From Nocardioides litoris (GTDB lineage: Bacteria > Actinomycetota > Actinomycetes > Propionibacteriales > Nocardioidaceae), in the NCBI RefSeq assembly GCF_006346315.1, contig NZ_VDMR01000007.1, positions 1 to 40,288 on the forward strand: a stretch of DNA of 40,288 nt, in the 5' to 3' direction. Shown piece by piece: positions 23,479 through 32,484 of the stretch; the first letter of the stretch is position 1; every line of letters starts with the position of its first letter. The notes under the pieces were generated by a model that was given only the letters and a program-made list of their open reading frames with translations, was not told the origin of the DNA and searched no databases. Position numbers and translations under genes: made by a program.

Positions 23479-24612
23479 CTACGCCCCGGGCAGCCGGATC
23501 ACGTTGGTGTTGGCGGAGCGGCCCAGCACGTCGGCGATCAGCTGGGCCGAGGCCGCGCGGGCGCGCTCGTCCGCCCGCGGCCAGAGGTGGGTGTAGGTGT
23601 TCAGTGTGGTGGTGAGGCTCTTGTGCCCGAGGGCTTGCTGCACGGTGGCCACGTCGCAGCCCGCGGCGATGAGGCCGCTCGCGTAGAAATGCCGCAGGTC
23701 GTGCAGCCGTACCCCGGTGAGACCGGCCGCCGCGGCCGCTCGGCGCCACCGGTGGCCAATGGTGTTCTGGTGGACGGGCTCGCCATCGGTGTTGGGGAAC
23801 AGCAGGCCGCGGGCCGCCGGAGGCAGTGTGGCGATGTGGTCGCCGAGCATGGTCGTCAGCTCGGGGGGGATGGCGACCTCGCGCTTGCTGTTGTACTTCG
23901 GGGCCTTGATCTCCACCTTGCCGGCGCCGGCGCGCTGCACCTGACGACGCACACGAACGATGCCGGCCTGGAGGTCGAGGTCGCCCACTTCTAGTGCCGC
24001 GGCTTCCCCGAGCCGAAGGCCAGCGAAGGCGCAGAGGGCCAGGAAGATGGCGGTCGATGGGTCGGCCGCCCCGATGACGGCGGCGACCTGGCGGGGGGTC
24101 GGGATGACCAGATCGCGGCTGGTGGGCGCCGGTGGGATTCGCACGCCGGCGGTCGGGTCGGCCGCGATGCGCTTGTCCCTGACGGCGGCCTTGAACACGG
24201 TGCGGATGTTGTGCAGGCGGGTCCGCACGGTGCCGGGCGCCAGGTGCCCGTGCATGGAGGACACCCAACGTTCGACGTGGACGGGCTTGATGCTGGCCAA
24301 CGGCGCATCGGCGAAAGGAACGCCGGCCGCGGCCAACGTCATGGCCTTCACGGTGCCGTCGGCGTACACGCGGCGTGTGAGCAGGTCGGCGAAGTACACG
24401 GCGAAGGTCACCTTGCCGCTCCGGGGGTCCACGTAGGTGCCGCTGGTGCTGGCCGAGATCAGCTCGTCCCTGAACCTGGTGGCGTCACTCAGCAACTTGA
24501 AGTGGCGAGAGTGCTCGCGCCCGGTCTCGTCGCGCCAACGCAGGCGGTAGCGGTAGACGGGCTTCTCCTCGTTCCCGACGTTCCGCTTCTTGATGTTGAC
24601 GCTGATGGGCAT
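23479..24612 (-). CDS. Tyrosine recombinase/integrase of an integrative element
   Basis: A 377-residue phage-type integrase. N-terminal arm-binding region (about 1-60), SAM-like core-binding domain (about 65-155), catalytic domain from about 165. Catalytic residues are all present: Arg200 (GLRLGE), a Lys at about 233-243, His304 and Arg307 (HDLRHFYASG), His330 (LGHKS) and nucleophile Tyr340 (LNTYTHL). GAGGAGCG precedes the ATG. It is the last gene of a rep-xis-int set on the same strand, the pSAM2 order. An attachment site would be expected just past its 3' end, but no tRNA gene is seen there. Confidence 0.93.
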   Translation of the reverse strand: MPISVNIKKRNVGNEEKPVYRYRLRWRDETGREHSRHFKLLSDATRFRDELISASTSGTYVDPRSGKVTFAVYFADLLTRRVYADGTVKAMTLAAAGVPFADAPLASIKPVHVERWVSSMHGHLAPGTVRTRLHNIRTVFKAAVRDKRIAADPTAGVRIPPAPTSRDLVIPTPRQVAAVIGAADPSTAIFLALCAFAGLRLGEAAALEVGDLDLQAGIVRVRRQVQRAGAGKVEIKAPKYNSKREVAIPPELTTMLGDHIATLPPAARGLLFPNTDGEPVHQNTIGHRWRRAAAAAGLTGVRLHDLRHFYASGLIAAGCDVATVQQALGHKSLTTTLNTYTHLWPRADERARAASAQLIADVLGRSANTNVIRLPGA

Positions 24613-24703
24613 GGCCTGGCGCTCCTCGTGGTCTTGCTGTGGGTGGCGGCGGTGGCTCCGCGGGCCGGGTGTCCCTGTCGGTCCACCCGGCCGGCGCCGA
24701 GCA

Positions 24704-25039
24704 TCAGCAGGCGTGCAGATCGCCGCGGCGGCGACTGGCCCGCCGGAGCTGGTCGTTCTCCCGCTGCTGGTTCAGCCAGGTCTCGACGACCTCCTCGGGG
24801 TACCAAACGTGCCGTCCCACCATGAAGCCCTCAGGGCCGGTGTGGGTCAAGCGCCAGTACCGCACCGTGGGCTCGGGGACCTTGCAGCGGAGGGCGACCT
24901 CCTTCGTGGTCAGCAGGGTGCCGATGCGCGGCTCCTGGGGGCCGTTGTTGGAGTTGTTGGAGGTCTCCATCGCGCGCGCGGGCGCGGGAGCCAGGCGGGT
25001 CTGGCCGGCCTTGGCCCCGCCGGCGAGACGGGTGGTCAC
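24704..25039 (-). CDS. Excisionase-like helix-turn-helix protein
   Basis: A 111-residue protein from GTG 25039, which overlaps the rep stop as GTGA. An alternative ATG at 24970 would give 88 residues. The MerR/Xis-type HTH lies at about 41-92: LLTTKEVALRCKVPEPTVRYWR, then VGRHVWYPEEVVETWLNQQ. Such proteins bend DNA for excision by the adjacent integrase. Ninety-one bp separate it from int. Confidence 0.8.
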   Translation of the reverse strand: MTTRLAGGAKAGQTRLAPAPARAMETSNNSNNGPQEPRIGTLLTTKEVALRCKVPEPTVRYWRLTHTGPEGFMVGRHVWYPEEVVETWLNQQRENDQLRRASRRRGDLHAC

Positions 25040-25890
25040 GCCGCCACCGAGACCCACTGGCCGCGGCGGTGGCCGCGGGCGTCGGACTGGGCGCGGGCCA
25101 GGGTGCACGGGCTCCCGGCGGCGTCGAGCCAGAATCCGCGGGTAGTGTGCACCAGCCGGTTGCCGTTCATGGCCAGGTAGGTCTGCGCCCCCGGCCAGAG
25201 CTCGCTGGGGTCCTCGGGACGGTCGTCGAGGACGAGCTTGAGGCCGTACTCGTGGCTGGGGACCCGGTAGTGCTCGGTGGGGTCGGGCGCGGGGGAGACC
25301 ATGTGGTGCCAGCCGATGCCGGCCGCGCGGGTCGCCTTGGACACGGTGTCGGCGTCGGGCGCGGCGCCGCGCCACCAGAGGTGGGCGTGGCTGTTCAGGC
25401 CGTTGGCGAACGGCTCCACGTGGTAGGCGAACTGAGCGTCCGTCCCGAGGCGCCGCAGGCGGGCGGTGAACTTGCGCATGCCGGCGTGGATCGTGGTCCA
25501 CTCGTTGCCGAGCTGGGTGACGGTGACCATGTGGCTGGGCTCGGCCAGCGCGATGGCCTGGCCGACGCCGATGGCGCGGGGCACGATGCAGGAGGGGCAG
25601 GTGAGCCGCTTGCAGTAGGCCTTGATGAGCTGGCCGGTGTCAAGGTTCAGGCGGTAGTGGTCGGTGTTGGGGCACTCGGACCAGCGGGTCCGGGCCGCGC
25701 CGGCCCGGGTCCCGTGGGGCCGGTGGAACCCGTCACGGACCGCGGCGAGGGGGGCGTTGCGGAAGGGGTTGGTTCCAGACGCGTCATACGTCTGGACCTG
25801 GTGTCCGGCGGACCGGCGGGTCGAGGGCGGGTGCGTGGCGCGTCCGGTCGGCGTGGGGTTGGCGGGCGGGACGAGGGCGAGGTGGGTCAT
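25036..25890 (-). CDS. Replication initiator of RepSA/HUH type
   Basis: A 284-residue protein. Cysteines C73, C93, C98 and C101 (SECPNTDHYR, YCKRLTCPSC) suggest a zinc site. H168 and H170 in LNSHAHLWWRG form an HUH motif, the metal site of rolling-circle initiators, and Tyr215 or Tyr238 could be the nucleophile. This matches the replication proteins of actinomycete integrative and conjugative elements. GGAGAA lies 4 bases before the ATG at 25890, fixing the start. It is followed directly by xis (4-bp overlap) and int. Confidence 0.82.
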   Translation of the reverse strand: MTHLALVPPANPTPTGRATHPPSTRRSAGHQVQTYDASGTNPFRNAPLAAVRDGFHRPHGTRAGAARTRWSECPNTDHYRLNLDTGQLIKAYCKRLTCPSCIVPRAIGVGQAIALAEPSHMVTVTQLGNEWTTIHAGMRKFTARLRRLGTDAQFAYHVEPFANGLNSHAHLWWRGAAPDADTVSKATRAAGIGWHHMVSPAPDPTEHYRVPSHEYGLKLVLDDRPEDPSELWPGAQTYLAMNGNRLVHTTRGFWLDAAGSPCTLARAQSDARGHRRGQWVSVAA

Positions 25891-26522
25891 CGGGTTCTCC
25901 GGGTCTGGTTGCAGATCGCGCCGTCGGCTCCGGCGCAGACCGCAGCATGTGCCCCGGCACCGACAGCCACCGGGCACCGAGAGGCGCGATCGGCGGGATG
26001 GCGCGCCTGTCGAACGGGGGGTCTGGTGGACTGCCCCCGGGGGCCTGGGTCTAGAAAGCCCAGGTCAGGGGCCCACGACCCTGAGACGAGCACGAAGAAG
26101 CAGTTGTCGCGGACGGCGCCCGAGGTGCGGCGCCCGGCGGTGACTCCAAGGCCGGGCAGCGGGGTGGATCGAGAGGGGTGGGCGGACTCGCGCGGCGTGC
26201 GGTGGCGCACCTGGTCGGCCCCGTGGGCCACCCTCGGGGGAGTTGGCCTCATTGGTCGGCGGCGGCGCCTTGTGGTGTGGGCCGCGAGGAGGCGTGGGCG
26301 GTCGCCGTATCCGTCAGGGTGCGCTTCCTGGCCGAGGCCTCACCCGGCAGCCGACGCCGAGGGGCGGGGCGCTGGACGCAGCCCTAGGTCGCTGACGGGT
26401 CAGTCCGCGTTCGGCTGGCCCGAGGGCGCGGCGCCGAATGGCCCGCACCGCGTGCCGCGAGGCGGACGCCACCGGCCCGGGCTGGGTCGTCGTCGTGGCG
26501 TTGAGCGTGTCGGTGCGAGCTG
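25891..26522. other. Gene-poor stretch upstream of rep
   Basis: No gene I can support. An open frame on the - strand (25887-26252) ends in an ATGA overlap with rep but has low-complexity, non-protein-like content. An inverted repeat lies at 26044-26064. The stretch probably holds the rep promoter and perhaps the element's replication origin. Confidence 0.4.
26044..26064. repeat. Inverted repeat upstream of rep
   Basis: CCTGGG (26044-26049) and CCCAGG (26059-26064) flank TCTAGAAAG. It lies about 155 bp before the rep start and could be an origin or operator element. Confidence 0.35.
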
Positions 26523-27347
26523 CTACTCGGTGTTGCCGGCCCGTGCTTGGGCCGATCGCCGGTGCTGAGCGAACTCCTCGTCGGTGAGGGAGGGGAACTG
26601 CTCCTGGTAGTGCTCGTTGTCGGCGATGGCCAGGGTGTGGTCGGCGACGACGTAGTCGGGGCTGACGAGGGTGGAGTTCGGCAGGTAGAAGTGGCGCACC
26701 AGCGGGGAGTCCTCGGCGTCACGTGCGATGAACGACTGGCCCGCGGTGCCGGCGATGAAGCGCGGCGGGCCGCCGAAGGGGGTGAAGAGCGTGCCGATCA
26801 CGTCCTGGAGGAGGGAGATCGCGGCGAGCGCATCGCCGCGACCGTCGTCGCCGCGTAGGTGGGCTCCGTAGTGGACCGACTTGTGGCGGAGCTTCTTGAG
26901 GTCGTTGAGCTTGGTCGCGGTTGGCTCGTCGATGACGGTCCACTCCACCAGGGCGTGGATGCAGTCCCCCCAGTTGATGAGGGTCTTCTGGGTGGCCACG
27001 GGGGCGGTGGCGGGGTGGTCGGGGTAGTCGTCGCGGATGCGAAGCACGAGCTCGTTGAGGACCCGCTCGCCGAGGGCGCAGGCGCCGACCAGGGCGGGGT
27101 AGTAGGTGCCCTGCACGAACGAGGCTCTCACCTGGCTAAGGAACAGGTGGTGGTGGTCGAGAATCGTCCAGGGCGAGGCGCCGACCGCGAGCAGGTCGTC
27201 GATCTTGCGCTCGTAGTCCTCGGCGCCGTGGCGGTGGACGGTGGACTCCCTGATCTGCCGGTGGGTCGCTTCCCACTGCTGCCGTATCTCGGGCTCCCAG
27301 TCGTCCTCGATCGTCGTGGCGAGTGCGGTGGCCCGGGTGTCGAACAT
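26523..27347 (-). CDS. Hypothetical protein with HEPN-like Rx4H motif
   Basis: A 274-residue, mostly helical soluble protein of no family I can name. The stretch LNDLKKLRHKSVHYGAHL (about 147-164) holds Arg154 and His159 in the Rx4H spacing of HEPN ribonucleases. It follows a helix starting LINWGDCIHALVEW. A region resembling the helical bundles of DUF4145-like and abortive-infection proteins precedes it. The ATG at 27347 (MFDTRATALATTIEDDW) is preferred over upstream starts (27420, 27509), whose codons look less protein-like. No clear Shine-Dalgarno is seen. It stands alone between the rep-xis-int set and the fibronectin protein gene. Confidence 0.65.
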   Translation of the reverse strand: MFDTRATALATTIEDDWEPEIRQQWEATHRQIRESTVHRHGAEDYERKIDDLLAVGASPWTILDHHHLFLSQVRASFVQGTYYPALVGACALGERVLNELVLRIRDDYPDHPATAPVATQKTLINWGDCIHALVEWTVIDEPTATKLNDLKKLRHKSVHYGAHLRGDDGRGDALAAISLLQDVIGTLFTPFGGPPRFIAGTAGQSFIARDAEDSPLVRHFYLPNSTLVSPDYVVADHTLAIADNEHYQEQFPSLTDEEFAQHRRSAQARAGNTE

Positions 27348-27703
27348 GAAGCTCGTTGGCAGGTACCGGCGGCACCCGTCCCGCTCGGTCCGTGCCGCAC
27401 CGGGACGTACTGGTCGCATGGCCCGATCGAAGCACGCGGCCAAGGCAGTCGCGGACGCCCGACCGCCCAGGAGGCCGCTGCTGGTCGTCGCGGCGCGATC
27501 CGAGAGCACGTCGAGCTCGGCCGCGAGGCGCGCCCCCGGGATCGGCCCGGCCCGGCTCCGCCATTCCAGCGACGGCGGCGTCGGTGACTCGGAGGGCGGG
27601 GTCCTTGGCTGGCTCTCTCAGTCGGTCGAGGGCGTCGACCACGGCGTCGACCACGGCGTCGACCACGGCGTCGACTACGGCGTCGACGGAGGTACCGGGC
27701 AGG
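27348..27703. other. Gene-poor stretch with a tandem repeat
   Basis: I see no supportable gene here. The stretch includes a 12-bp tandem repeat (27631-27687) and separates the HEPN-like gene start from the 3' end of the fibronectin protein gene. Confidence 0.4.
27631..27687. repeat. 12-bp tandem repeat (GGCGTCGACCAC)
   Basis: Three identical GGCGTCGACCAC units (27631-27666) are followed by GGCGTCGACTAC and a partial fifth copy. It lies just past the 3' end of the fibronectin gene. Confidence 0.8.
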
Positions 27704-30700
27704 TCATCGGACGCGCAGGACGACAGTGGCGCTCGCCGTGCTGGCTCCCTCCGTGTTGTAGGCGATGACGCGGAAGCGGTGAACGCCTCGCTTGAGGTTT
27801 CGGAAGGTGGCCTGGCGGTTGGTCGCACCGACCGAGATGTCCCGCCCGCCGACTCGGTCGACCACGTAGCGCAGCACAGGTGCGCCGTTGCTCGCGGCCG
27901 GCTTCCACCGGATGGTCACAGCTCGTCCCTTCACGGTCCCGGTCGGCTTCGTCACTCGGGTGGGCGGGCCCGCTGGCCGCACCGCGTTCGAGAGGGGGCT
28001 CGGGGCCCCGGTGCCGATGGCGTTGGTGGCGGTGACGGTGAACCGGTAGACGGTGCCGTTGGTCAGCCCGGTGATGGTGCAGGTGGTGGCGCCGGTGGTG
28101 GTGCAGGTCCTGCCACCAGGTGAACTGACGACCCTGTACCCCGTCACCGACGAGCTGTTGCTCGACACCGCCCTCCACGTGATGGAGGCTCGACGGTCTC
28201 CCTTCGCCGCGGTCGGGGTGGCGACCTGGTCGGGCACGCCGGCGGGGGTGACCCCGTCGGAGGGGGTGCTGGCGGGGCTGTCGCCCACCGCGTTGGTGGC
28301 GAGCACGGTGAACCGGTACGCGGTGCCGTTGGCCAGCCCGGTGACGGTGCAGGTGGTGGCACCGGTGGTGGTGCAGGTCTTCGCGCCGGGGATGCTGGTG
28401 ACGGTGTACCCGGTGACCAGGGCGCCGTTCCCGGGGGTTGCCGCCCAGGTGACGGTGGCTGACCGGTCGCCGCGGACGGCGGCGGGCGCAGCTGGGGCGT
28501 CGGGGAGCCCGGCGGGGGTGACTTCGCCTGAGTCGGGGCTGGGCTGGCTGTCGCCGATGGTGTTGGTGGCGACGACGGTGAACCGGTAGGCGGTGCCGTT
28601 GGTCAGGCCGGTGATGGTGCAGGTGGTCGCGCCGGTGGTGGTGCAGGTCTGGGCGCCGGGTGCGCTGGTCACGGTGTACCCGGTGACCGGGGTGCCGTTC
28701 CCGGAGGTCGCCGTCCAGGTGATGGTGGCCTGGTGGTCGCCACGGGTCGCGGCCGGCCGGGCGGCCTGGTCGGGGACGCCGGCGGGGGTGACCTCGGACG
28801 TGGGGTCGCTGTTCGGGCTGTCGCCCACCGCGTTGGTGGTGACGACGGTGAACCGGTAGGCGGTGCCGTTGGCCAGCCCGGTGACGGTGCAGGTGGTGGC
28901 GCCGGTGGTGGTGCAGGTCTTCGCGCCGGGGGTGCTGGTGACGGTGTACCCGGTGACCGGGGTGCCGTTCCCGGAGGCCGCCGTCCAGGTGATGGTGGCC
29001 TGGTGGTCGCCACGGGTCGCGGTCGGTTGGGCGACCTGGTCGGGGACCCCGGCGGGGACGACCTCGGGCGAGGCCGGGCTGGTCTGGCTGTCGCCGATGG
29101 CGTTGGTGGCGGTCACGGTGAAGAGGTAGGCGGTGCCGTTGGCCAGGCCGGTGATGGTGCAGGTGGTGGCGTTGGTGGTGGTGCAGGTCTGGGCGCCGGG
29201 GGCGCTGGTGACGGTGTACCCGGTCACCGGGGTGCCGTTCCCGGAGGTCGCCGCCCAGGAGACGCTTGCGGAGCGGTCGCCGCGGGTCGCGGTCGGGATG
29301 GCGACCTGGTCGGGGACGCCGGCGGGGATGACCTCGGCGGAGGGGTCGCTGCTCGGGCTGTCGCCGATGGTGTTGGTGGCGATCACGGTGAAGCGGTAGG
29401 CGGTTCCGTTGGCCAGGCCGGTGACGGTGCAGCTGGTCGCGCCGGTGGTGGTGCAGGACTTGGCCCCGGGTGCGCTGGTCACGGTGTACCCGGTCACCGG
29501 AGCGCCGTTCCCGGAGGCCGCCGACCAGGTGATGGTGGCCTGGTGGTCGCCACGGGTCGCGGCCGGCCGGGCGGCCTGGTCGGGGACGCCGGCGGGGGTG
29601 ACCACGCCCGAGGGGTCGCTGGCGGGGCTGTCGCCGACGTTGTTGGTAGCGGTCAGGGTGAAGCGGTAGGCGGTGCCGTTGGTCAGTCCGGTGACGGTGC
29701 AGCTGGTCGTGCTGGTGGTGCAGGACTTGGCGCCGGGGGTGCTGGTCACGGTGTACCCGGTCACCGGAGCTCCGTTCCCGGAGGCCGCCGACCAGGAGAC
29801 GCTCGCGGACCGGTCGCCGCGAGCGGCCACGGGCGCAGCTGGGGCGTCGGGGAGCCCCGCTGGGGTGACCTCGAGTGCGGGGGCGCTGGCGGGGCTATCG
29901 CCGATGGTGTTGGTGGCGACGACGGTGAACCGGTAGGCGGTGCCGTTGGTCAGGCCGGTGATGGTGCAGGTGGTCGCGCCGGTGGTGGTGCAGGTCTGGG
30001 CGCCGGGTGCGCTGGTCACGGTGTACCCGGTGACCAGGGTGCCGTTCCCGGAGGCCGCCGCCCAGGTGACGGTGGCCTGGCGGTCCCCGCGGGTCGCGGT
30101 CGGCGTGGCGACCTGGTCGGGGACCCCGGCGGGGACGACCTCGGGCGAGGCCGGGCTGGTCTGGCTGTCGCCGATGGCGTTGGTGGCGGTCACGGTGAAG
30201 AGGTAGGCGGTGCCGTTGGTCAGGCCGGTGACGGTGCAGGTGGTAGCGCCGGTGGTGGTGCAGGTCTGGGCGTCGGGGGTGCTGGTCACGGTGTACCTAG
30301 TGACGGTGGCGCCGTTGCCGGCGGCGGGGTCCCAGGTGACGGTGGCGGACCGGTCGCCGCGAACGGCGGTGGGTGTGGCGACTTGGTCGGGGACGCCGGC
30401 GGGGACGACCTCGGGCGAGGCCGGGCTGGTCGGGCTGTCGCCGACGGCGTTGGTGGCGACCACGGTGAACCGGTAGGTGGTGCCGTTGGTCAGCCCGGTG
30501 ACGGTGCACGTCAGCTCGCCGGCGGTGGTGCAGGTCTTGTCCTCGGGCGTGCTGGTCACGGTGTAGCCAATGACGGGCGTGCCGTTCCCGGAGGGCGTCG
30601 CCCACGTAACGGTGGCCCGCTGGTCGCCGCGAGTCGCGGTCGGCGTGGCGACCTGGCCGGGGACGCCGGCGGGGGTGACCTCGGGCGAGGGGGTGCTGGC

Positions 30701-32350
30701 GGGGCTGTCGCCCATGACGTTGGTGGCGACCACGCTGAACCGGTAGGCGGTGCCGTTGGTCAGGCCGGTGACGGTGCAGGTGGTAGCGCCGGTGGCGGTG
30801 CACGTCCTGGCGTCGGGGGTGCTGGTCACGGTGTACCTAGTGACGGTGGCGCCGTTGCCGGCGGCGGGGTCCCAGGTGACGGTCGCGGCCCGGTCGCCGC
30901 GCTCGACGCTCGTCGAGCCGGGCGCGTCCGGTCGCTTCGGCAACACGTAGCCGTCGATGGTCACGGTGTGGGTGTTGTTGGTGACGGTGGAGTCGGCGGT
31001 GCCGTCGAGGAGTCTGACCTGGGTGGCGGGGTCGACGAAGCTGACGCCGAGGGGCGGCAGACCTGAGGGGCTCATGGTCTGGGGGCTGGGGTCGTCCTTC
31101 ATGCGCAGCACCTCGATCTGGACCTCGCCGGCGGCGTTGGTCGTGGCCGAGTAGTCCTGCTGGACCTCGTTGACCTTGATGTCGCCGACCAGCGGCACCT
31201 GCGAGTCCAGCCAGTCCGGCATGTAGTAGCCGACCCTGCCCAGGTAGGGCGACACCGTGGCGCCGGGGACAGGGTTGCCGGCGGCGTCGAGGACGCGGAC
31301 GGTCTTGGTGATCACGCGCGGCAGACGGAGCACGCCGAGGTCGACGGGGCTGGTGGGGTCGCCGGAGTCGTCGACCGGGAACGAGGCGCTGATCCTGAGG
31401 CCGGTGCGGGGGACCTGGAACTCCAGGTAGGTGCCGCCGCGGGTCACGGGGAGGTTGAACCGGCCGTCCTGGTCGGTGGTGGCCCGGACGGTGGGTGCCG
31501 CACAGCACTGCTCGAACCGGACGACCCGCACCCCGGAGACTGGCGTCCCGTCGGCGTCGACCACCACACCACTGACGCGGGCGATGCCTGGCAGCGTGAC
31601 GGTGTGGGTGTTGTCGGTGACGGTGGAGTGGCTGGTGTTGGTCCAGAGCTTCACCTGGGTGGCGGGGTCGACGAAGTCGATGCTGAGGATGGGCAGGCCC
31701 GATGGGCTCCTGGTCTGGAAGCTGGGGTCGTCCTTGACGCGCAGCACCTCGATCTGGACCTCGCCGGCGGCGTTGGTGGTGGCCGAGTAGTCCTGGCGGG
31801 CGTCGTTGACCTTGATGTCGCCGACCAGCGGCACCTGAGAGTCCAGCCAGTCCGGCATGTAGTAGCCGAGGGTGGCGCCTTGACTGGGGGTGACCACGGC
31901 GCCGGCGAGGGGGTTGCCGGCGGCGTCGAGCACGCGGACGGTCTTGGTGATCGTGCGCGGCAGGCGGAGCACGCCGAGGTCGACGGGGCTGGTGGGGTCG
32001 CCGGAGTCGTCGACCGGGAACGAGGCGCTGATCCTGAGGCCGGTGCGGGGGACCTGGAACTCCAGGTAGGTGCCGCCGCGGGTCACGGGGAGGTTGAACC
32101 GGCCGTCCTGGTCGGTGGTGGCGGTGACGGTGGGTGTCGTGCAGCAGGCCTCGGACCGGTTGACCCGCACCCCGGAGACTGGCGTCCCGTCGGCGTCGAC
32201 CACCACGCCACTCACGACCGGAAGCGACCCGGACTCGGCATGCGCCGCCGCCGGCGAGACCCAGGCCAGGAAGCCACTGGAGAGCACGGCAAGCGTCACG
32301 AGCGCGACAAGGGTCATCGCCGAGCGAGAACCGTCCGATGGTCTAGACAC
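27704..32350 (-). CDS. Large secreted protein with twelve fibronectin type III modules
   Basis: About 1548 residues from GTG 32350. A signal peptide is visible (AMTLVALVTLAVLSSGFLAW, then SPAAAHA as cleavage site). Two tandem copies of about 213 residues follow, each opening with a carboxypeptidase-regulatory-like module (VSGVVVDADGTPVSGVRV). Then come twelve FnIII modules of about 90 residues, each with the pattern ATVTW...GYTVTS...TC-T-TGLTNGTAYRFTV...NAVGDSP. Most modules hold two cysteines that could form a disulfide. The last module diverges and ends VVLRVR; no LPXTG or membrane anchor follows, so it is probably released or loosely held. Longer in-frame starts up to 32443 exist but add non-signal-like residues. 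Surface adhesion or a structural role is inference. Confidence 0.88.
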   Translation of the reverse strand: MSRPSDGSRSAMTLVALVTLAVLSSGFLAWVSPAAAHAESGSLPVVSGVVVDADGTPVSGVRVNRSEACCTTPTVTATTDQDGRFNLPVTRGGTYLEFQVPRTGLRISASFPVDDSGDPTSPVDLGVLRLPRTITKTVRVLDAAGNPLAGAVVTPSQGATLGYYMPDWLDSQVPLVGDIKVNDARQDYSATTNAAGEVQIEVLRVKDDPSFQTRSPSGLPILSIDFVDPATQVKLWTNTSHSTVTDNTHTVTLPGIARVSGVVVDADGTPVSGVRVVRFEQCCAAPTVRATTDQDGRFNLPVTRGGTYLEFQVPRTGLRISASFPVDDSGDPTSPVDLGVLRLPRVITKTVRVLDAAGNPVPGATVSPYLGRVGYYMPDWLDSQVPLVGDIKVNEVQQDYSATTNAAGEVQIEVLRMKDDPSPQTMSPSGLPPLGVSFVDPATQVRLLDGTADSTVTNNTHTVTIDGYVLPKRPDAPGSTSVERGDRAATVTWDPAAGNGATVTRYTVTSTPDARTCTATGATTCTVTGLTNGTAYRFSVVATNVMGDSPASTPSPEVTPAGVPGQVATPTATRGDQRATVTWATPSGNGTPVIGYTVTSTPEDKTCTTAGELTCTVTGLTNGTTYRFTVVATNAVGDSPTSPASPEVVPAGVPDQVATPTAVRGDRSATVTWDPAAGNGATVTRYTVTSTPDAQTCTTTGATTCTVTGLTNGTAYLFTVTATNAIGDSQTSPASPEVVPAGVPDQVATPTATRGDRQATVTWAAASGNGTLVTGYTVTSAPGAQTCTTTGATTCTITGLTNGTAYRFTVVATNTIGDSPASAPALEVTPAGLPDAPAAPVAARGDRSASVSWSAASGNGAPVTGYTVTSTPGAKSCTTSTTSCTVTGLTNGTAYRFTLTATNNVGDSPASDPSGVVTPAGVPDQAARPAATRGDHQATITWSAASGNGAPVTGYTVTSAPGAKSCTTTGATSCTVTGLANGTAYRFTVIATNTIGDSPSSDPSAEVIPAGVPDQVAIPTATRGDRSASVSWAATSGNGTPVTGYTVTSAPGAQTCTTTNATTCTITGLANGTAYLFTVTATNAIGDSQTSPASPEVVPAGVPDQVAQPTATRGDHQATITWTAASGNGTPVTGYTVTSTPGAKTCTTTGATTCTVTGLANGTAYRFTVVTTNAVGDSPNSDPTSEVTPAGVPDQAARPAATRGDHQATITWTATSGNGTPVTGYTVTSAPGAQTCTTTGATTCTITGLTNGTAYRFTVVATNTIGDSQPSPDSGEVTPAGLPDAPAAPAAVRGDRSATVTWAATPGNGALVTGYTVTSIPGAKTCTTTGATTCTVTGLANGTAYRFTVLATNAVGDSPASTPSDGVTPAGVPDQVATPTAAKGDRRASITWRAVSSNSSSVTGYRVVSSPGGRTCTTTGATTCTITGLTNGTVYRFTVTATNAIGTGAPSPLSNAVRPAGPPTRVTKPTGTVKGRAVTIRWKPAASNGAPVLRYVVDRVGGRDISVGATNRQATFRNLKRGVHRFRVIAYNTEGASTASATVVLRVR
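28010..30950. repeat. Tandem ~270-bp modules encoding FnIII domains
   Basis: About eleven near-identical units of 267-270 bp. Some non-adjacent copies share around 100 nt without change (for example 29041-29140 and 30119-30218, four modules apart), showing recent duplication or gene conversion within the array. Confidence 0.9.
30960..32215. repeat. 639-bp tandem duplication in the 5' part of the fibronectin gene
   Basis: Two copies with a 639-bp period encode the paired pre-domains. A stretch of over 100 nt around 31375-31475 is identical to 32014-32114, while other parts differ, which suggests gene conversion or selection on subregions. Confidence 0.85.
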
Positions 32351-32484
32351 GCCCCCATGGTGGGGCCAACACCTCCGGCTCCGCTCAAGAATGCCGCAGG
32401 CCATGACCGGCATCCGCGCACACCCCGTCACAGGGCGAACCACACCCTGCGGCGGCTTGGTTGCTTCCCATCAGAAGCACACTT

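Noticed and set aside
25887..26252. 121-codon open frame on the - strand ending in an ATGA overlap with rep
   Set aside because: Composition is low-complexity and Pro/Arg/Ala-rich with no recognisable features; rep already has its own strong Shine-Dalgarno.
26178..26387. 69-codon open frame on the + strand
   Set aside because: No Shine-Dalgarno, no recognisable protein character, and Arg/Gly/Pro-rich composition typical of GC-rich noncoding DNA.
27631..27687. Tandem repeat considered as a CRISPR array
   Set aside because: Twelve-base units directly abut with no spacers; no cas genes are present anywhere in the window.
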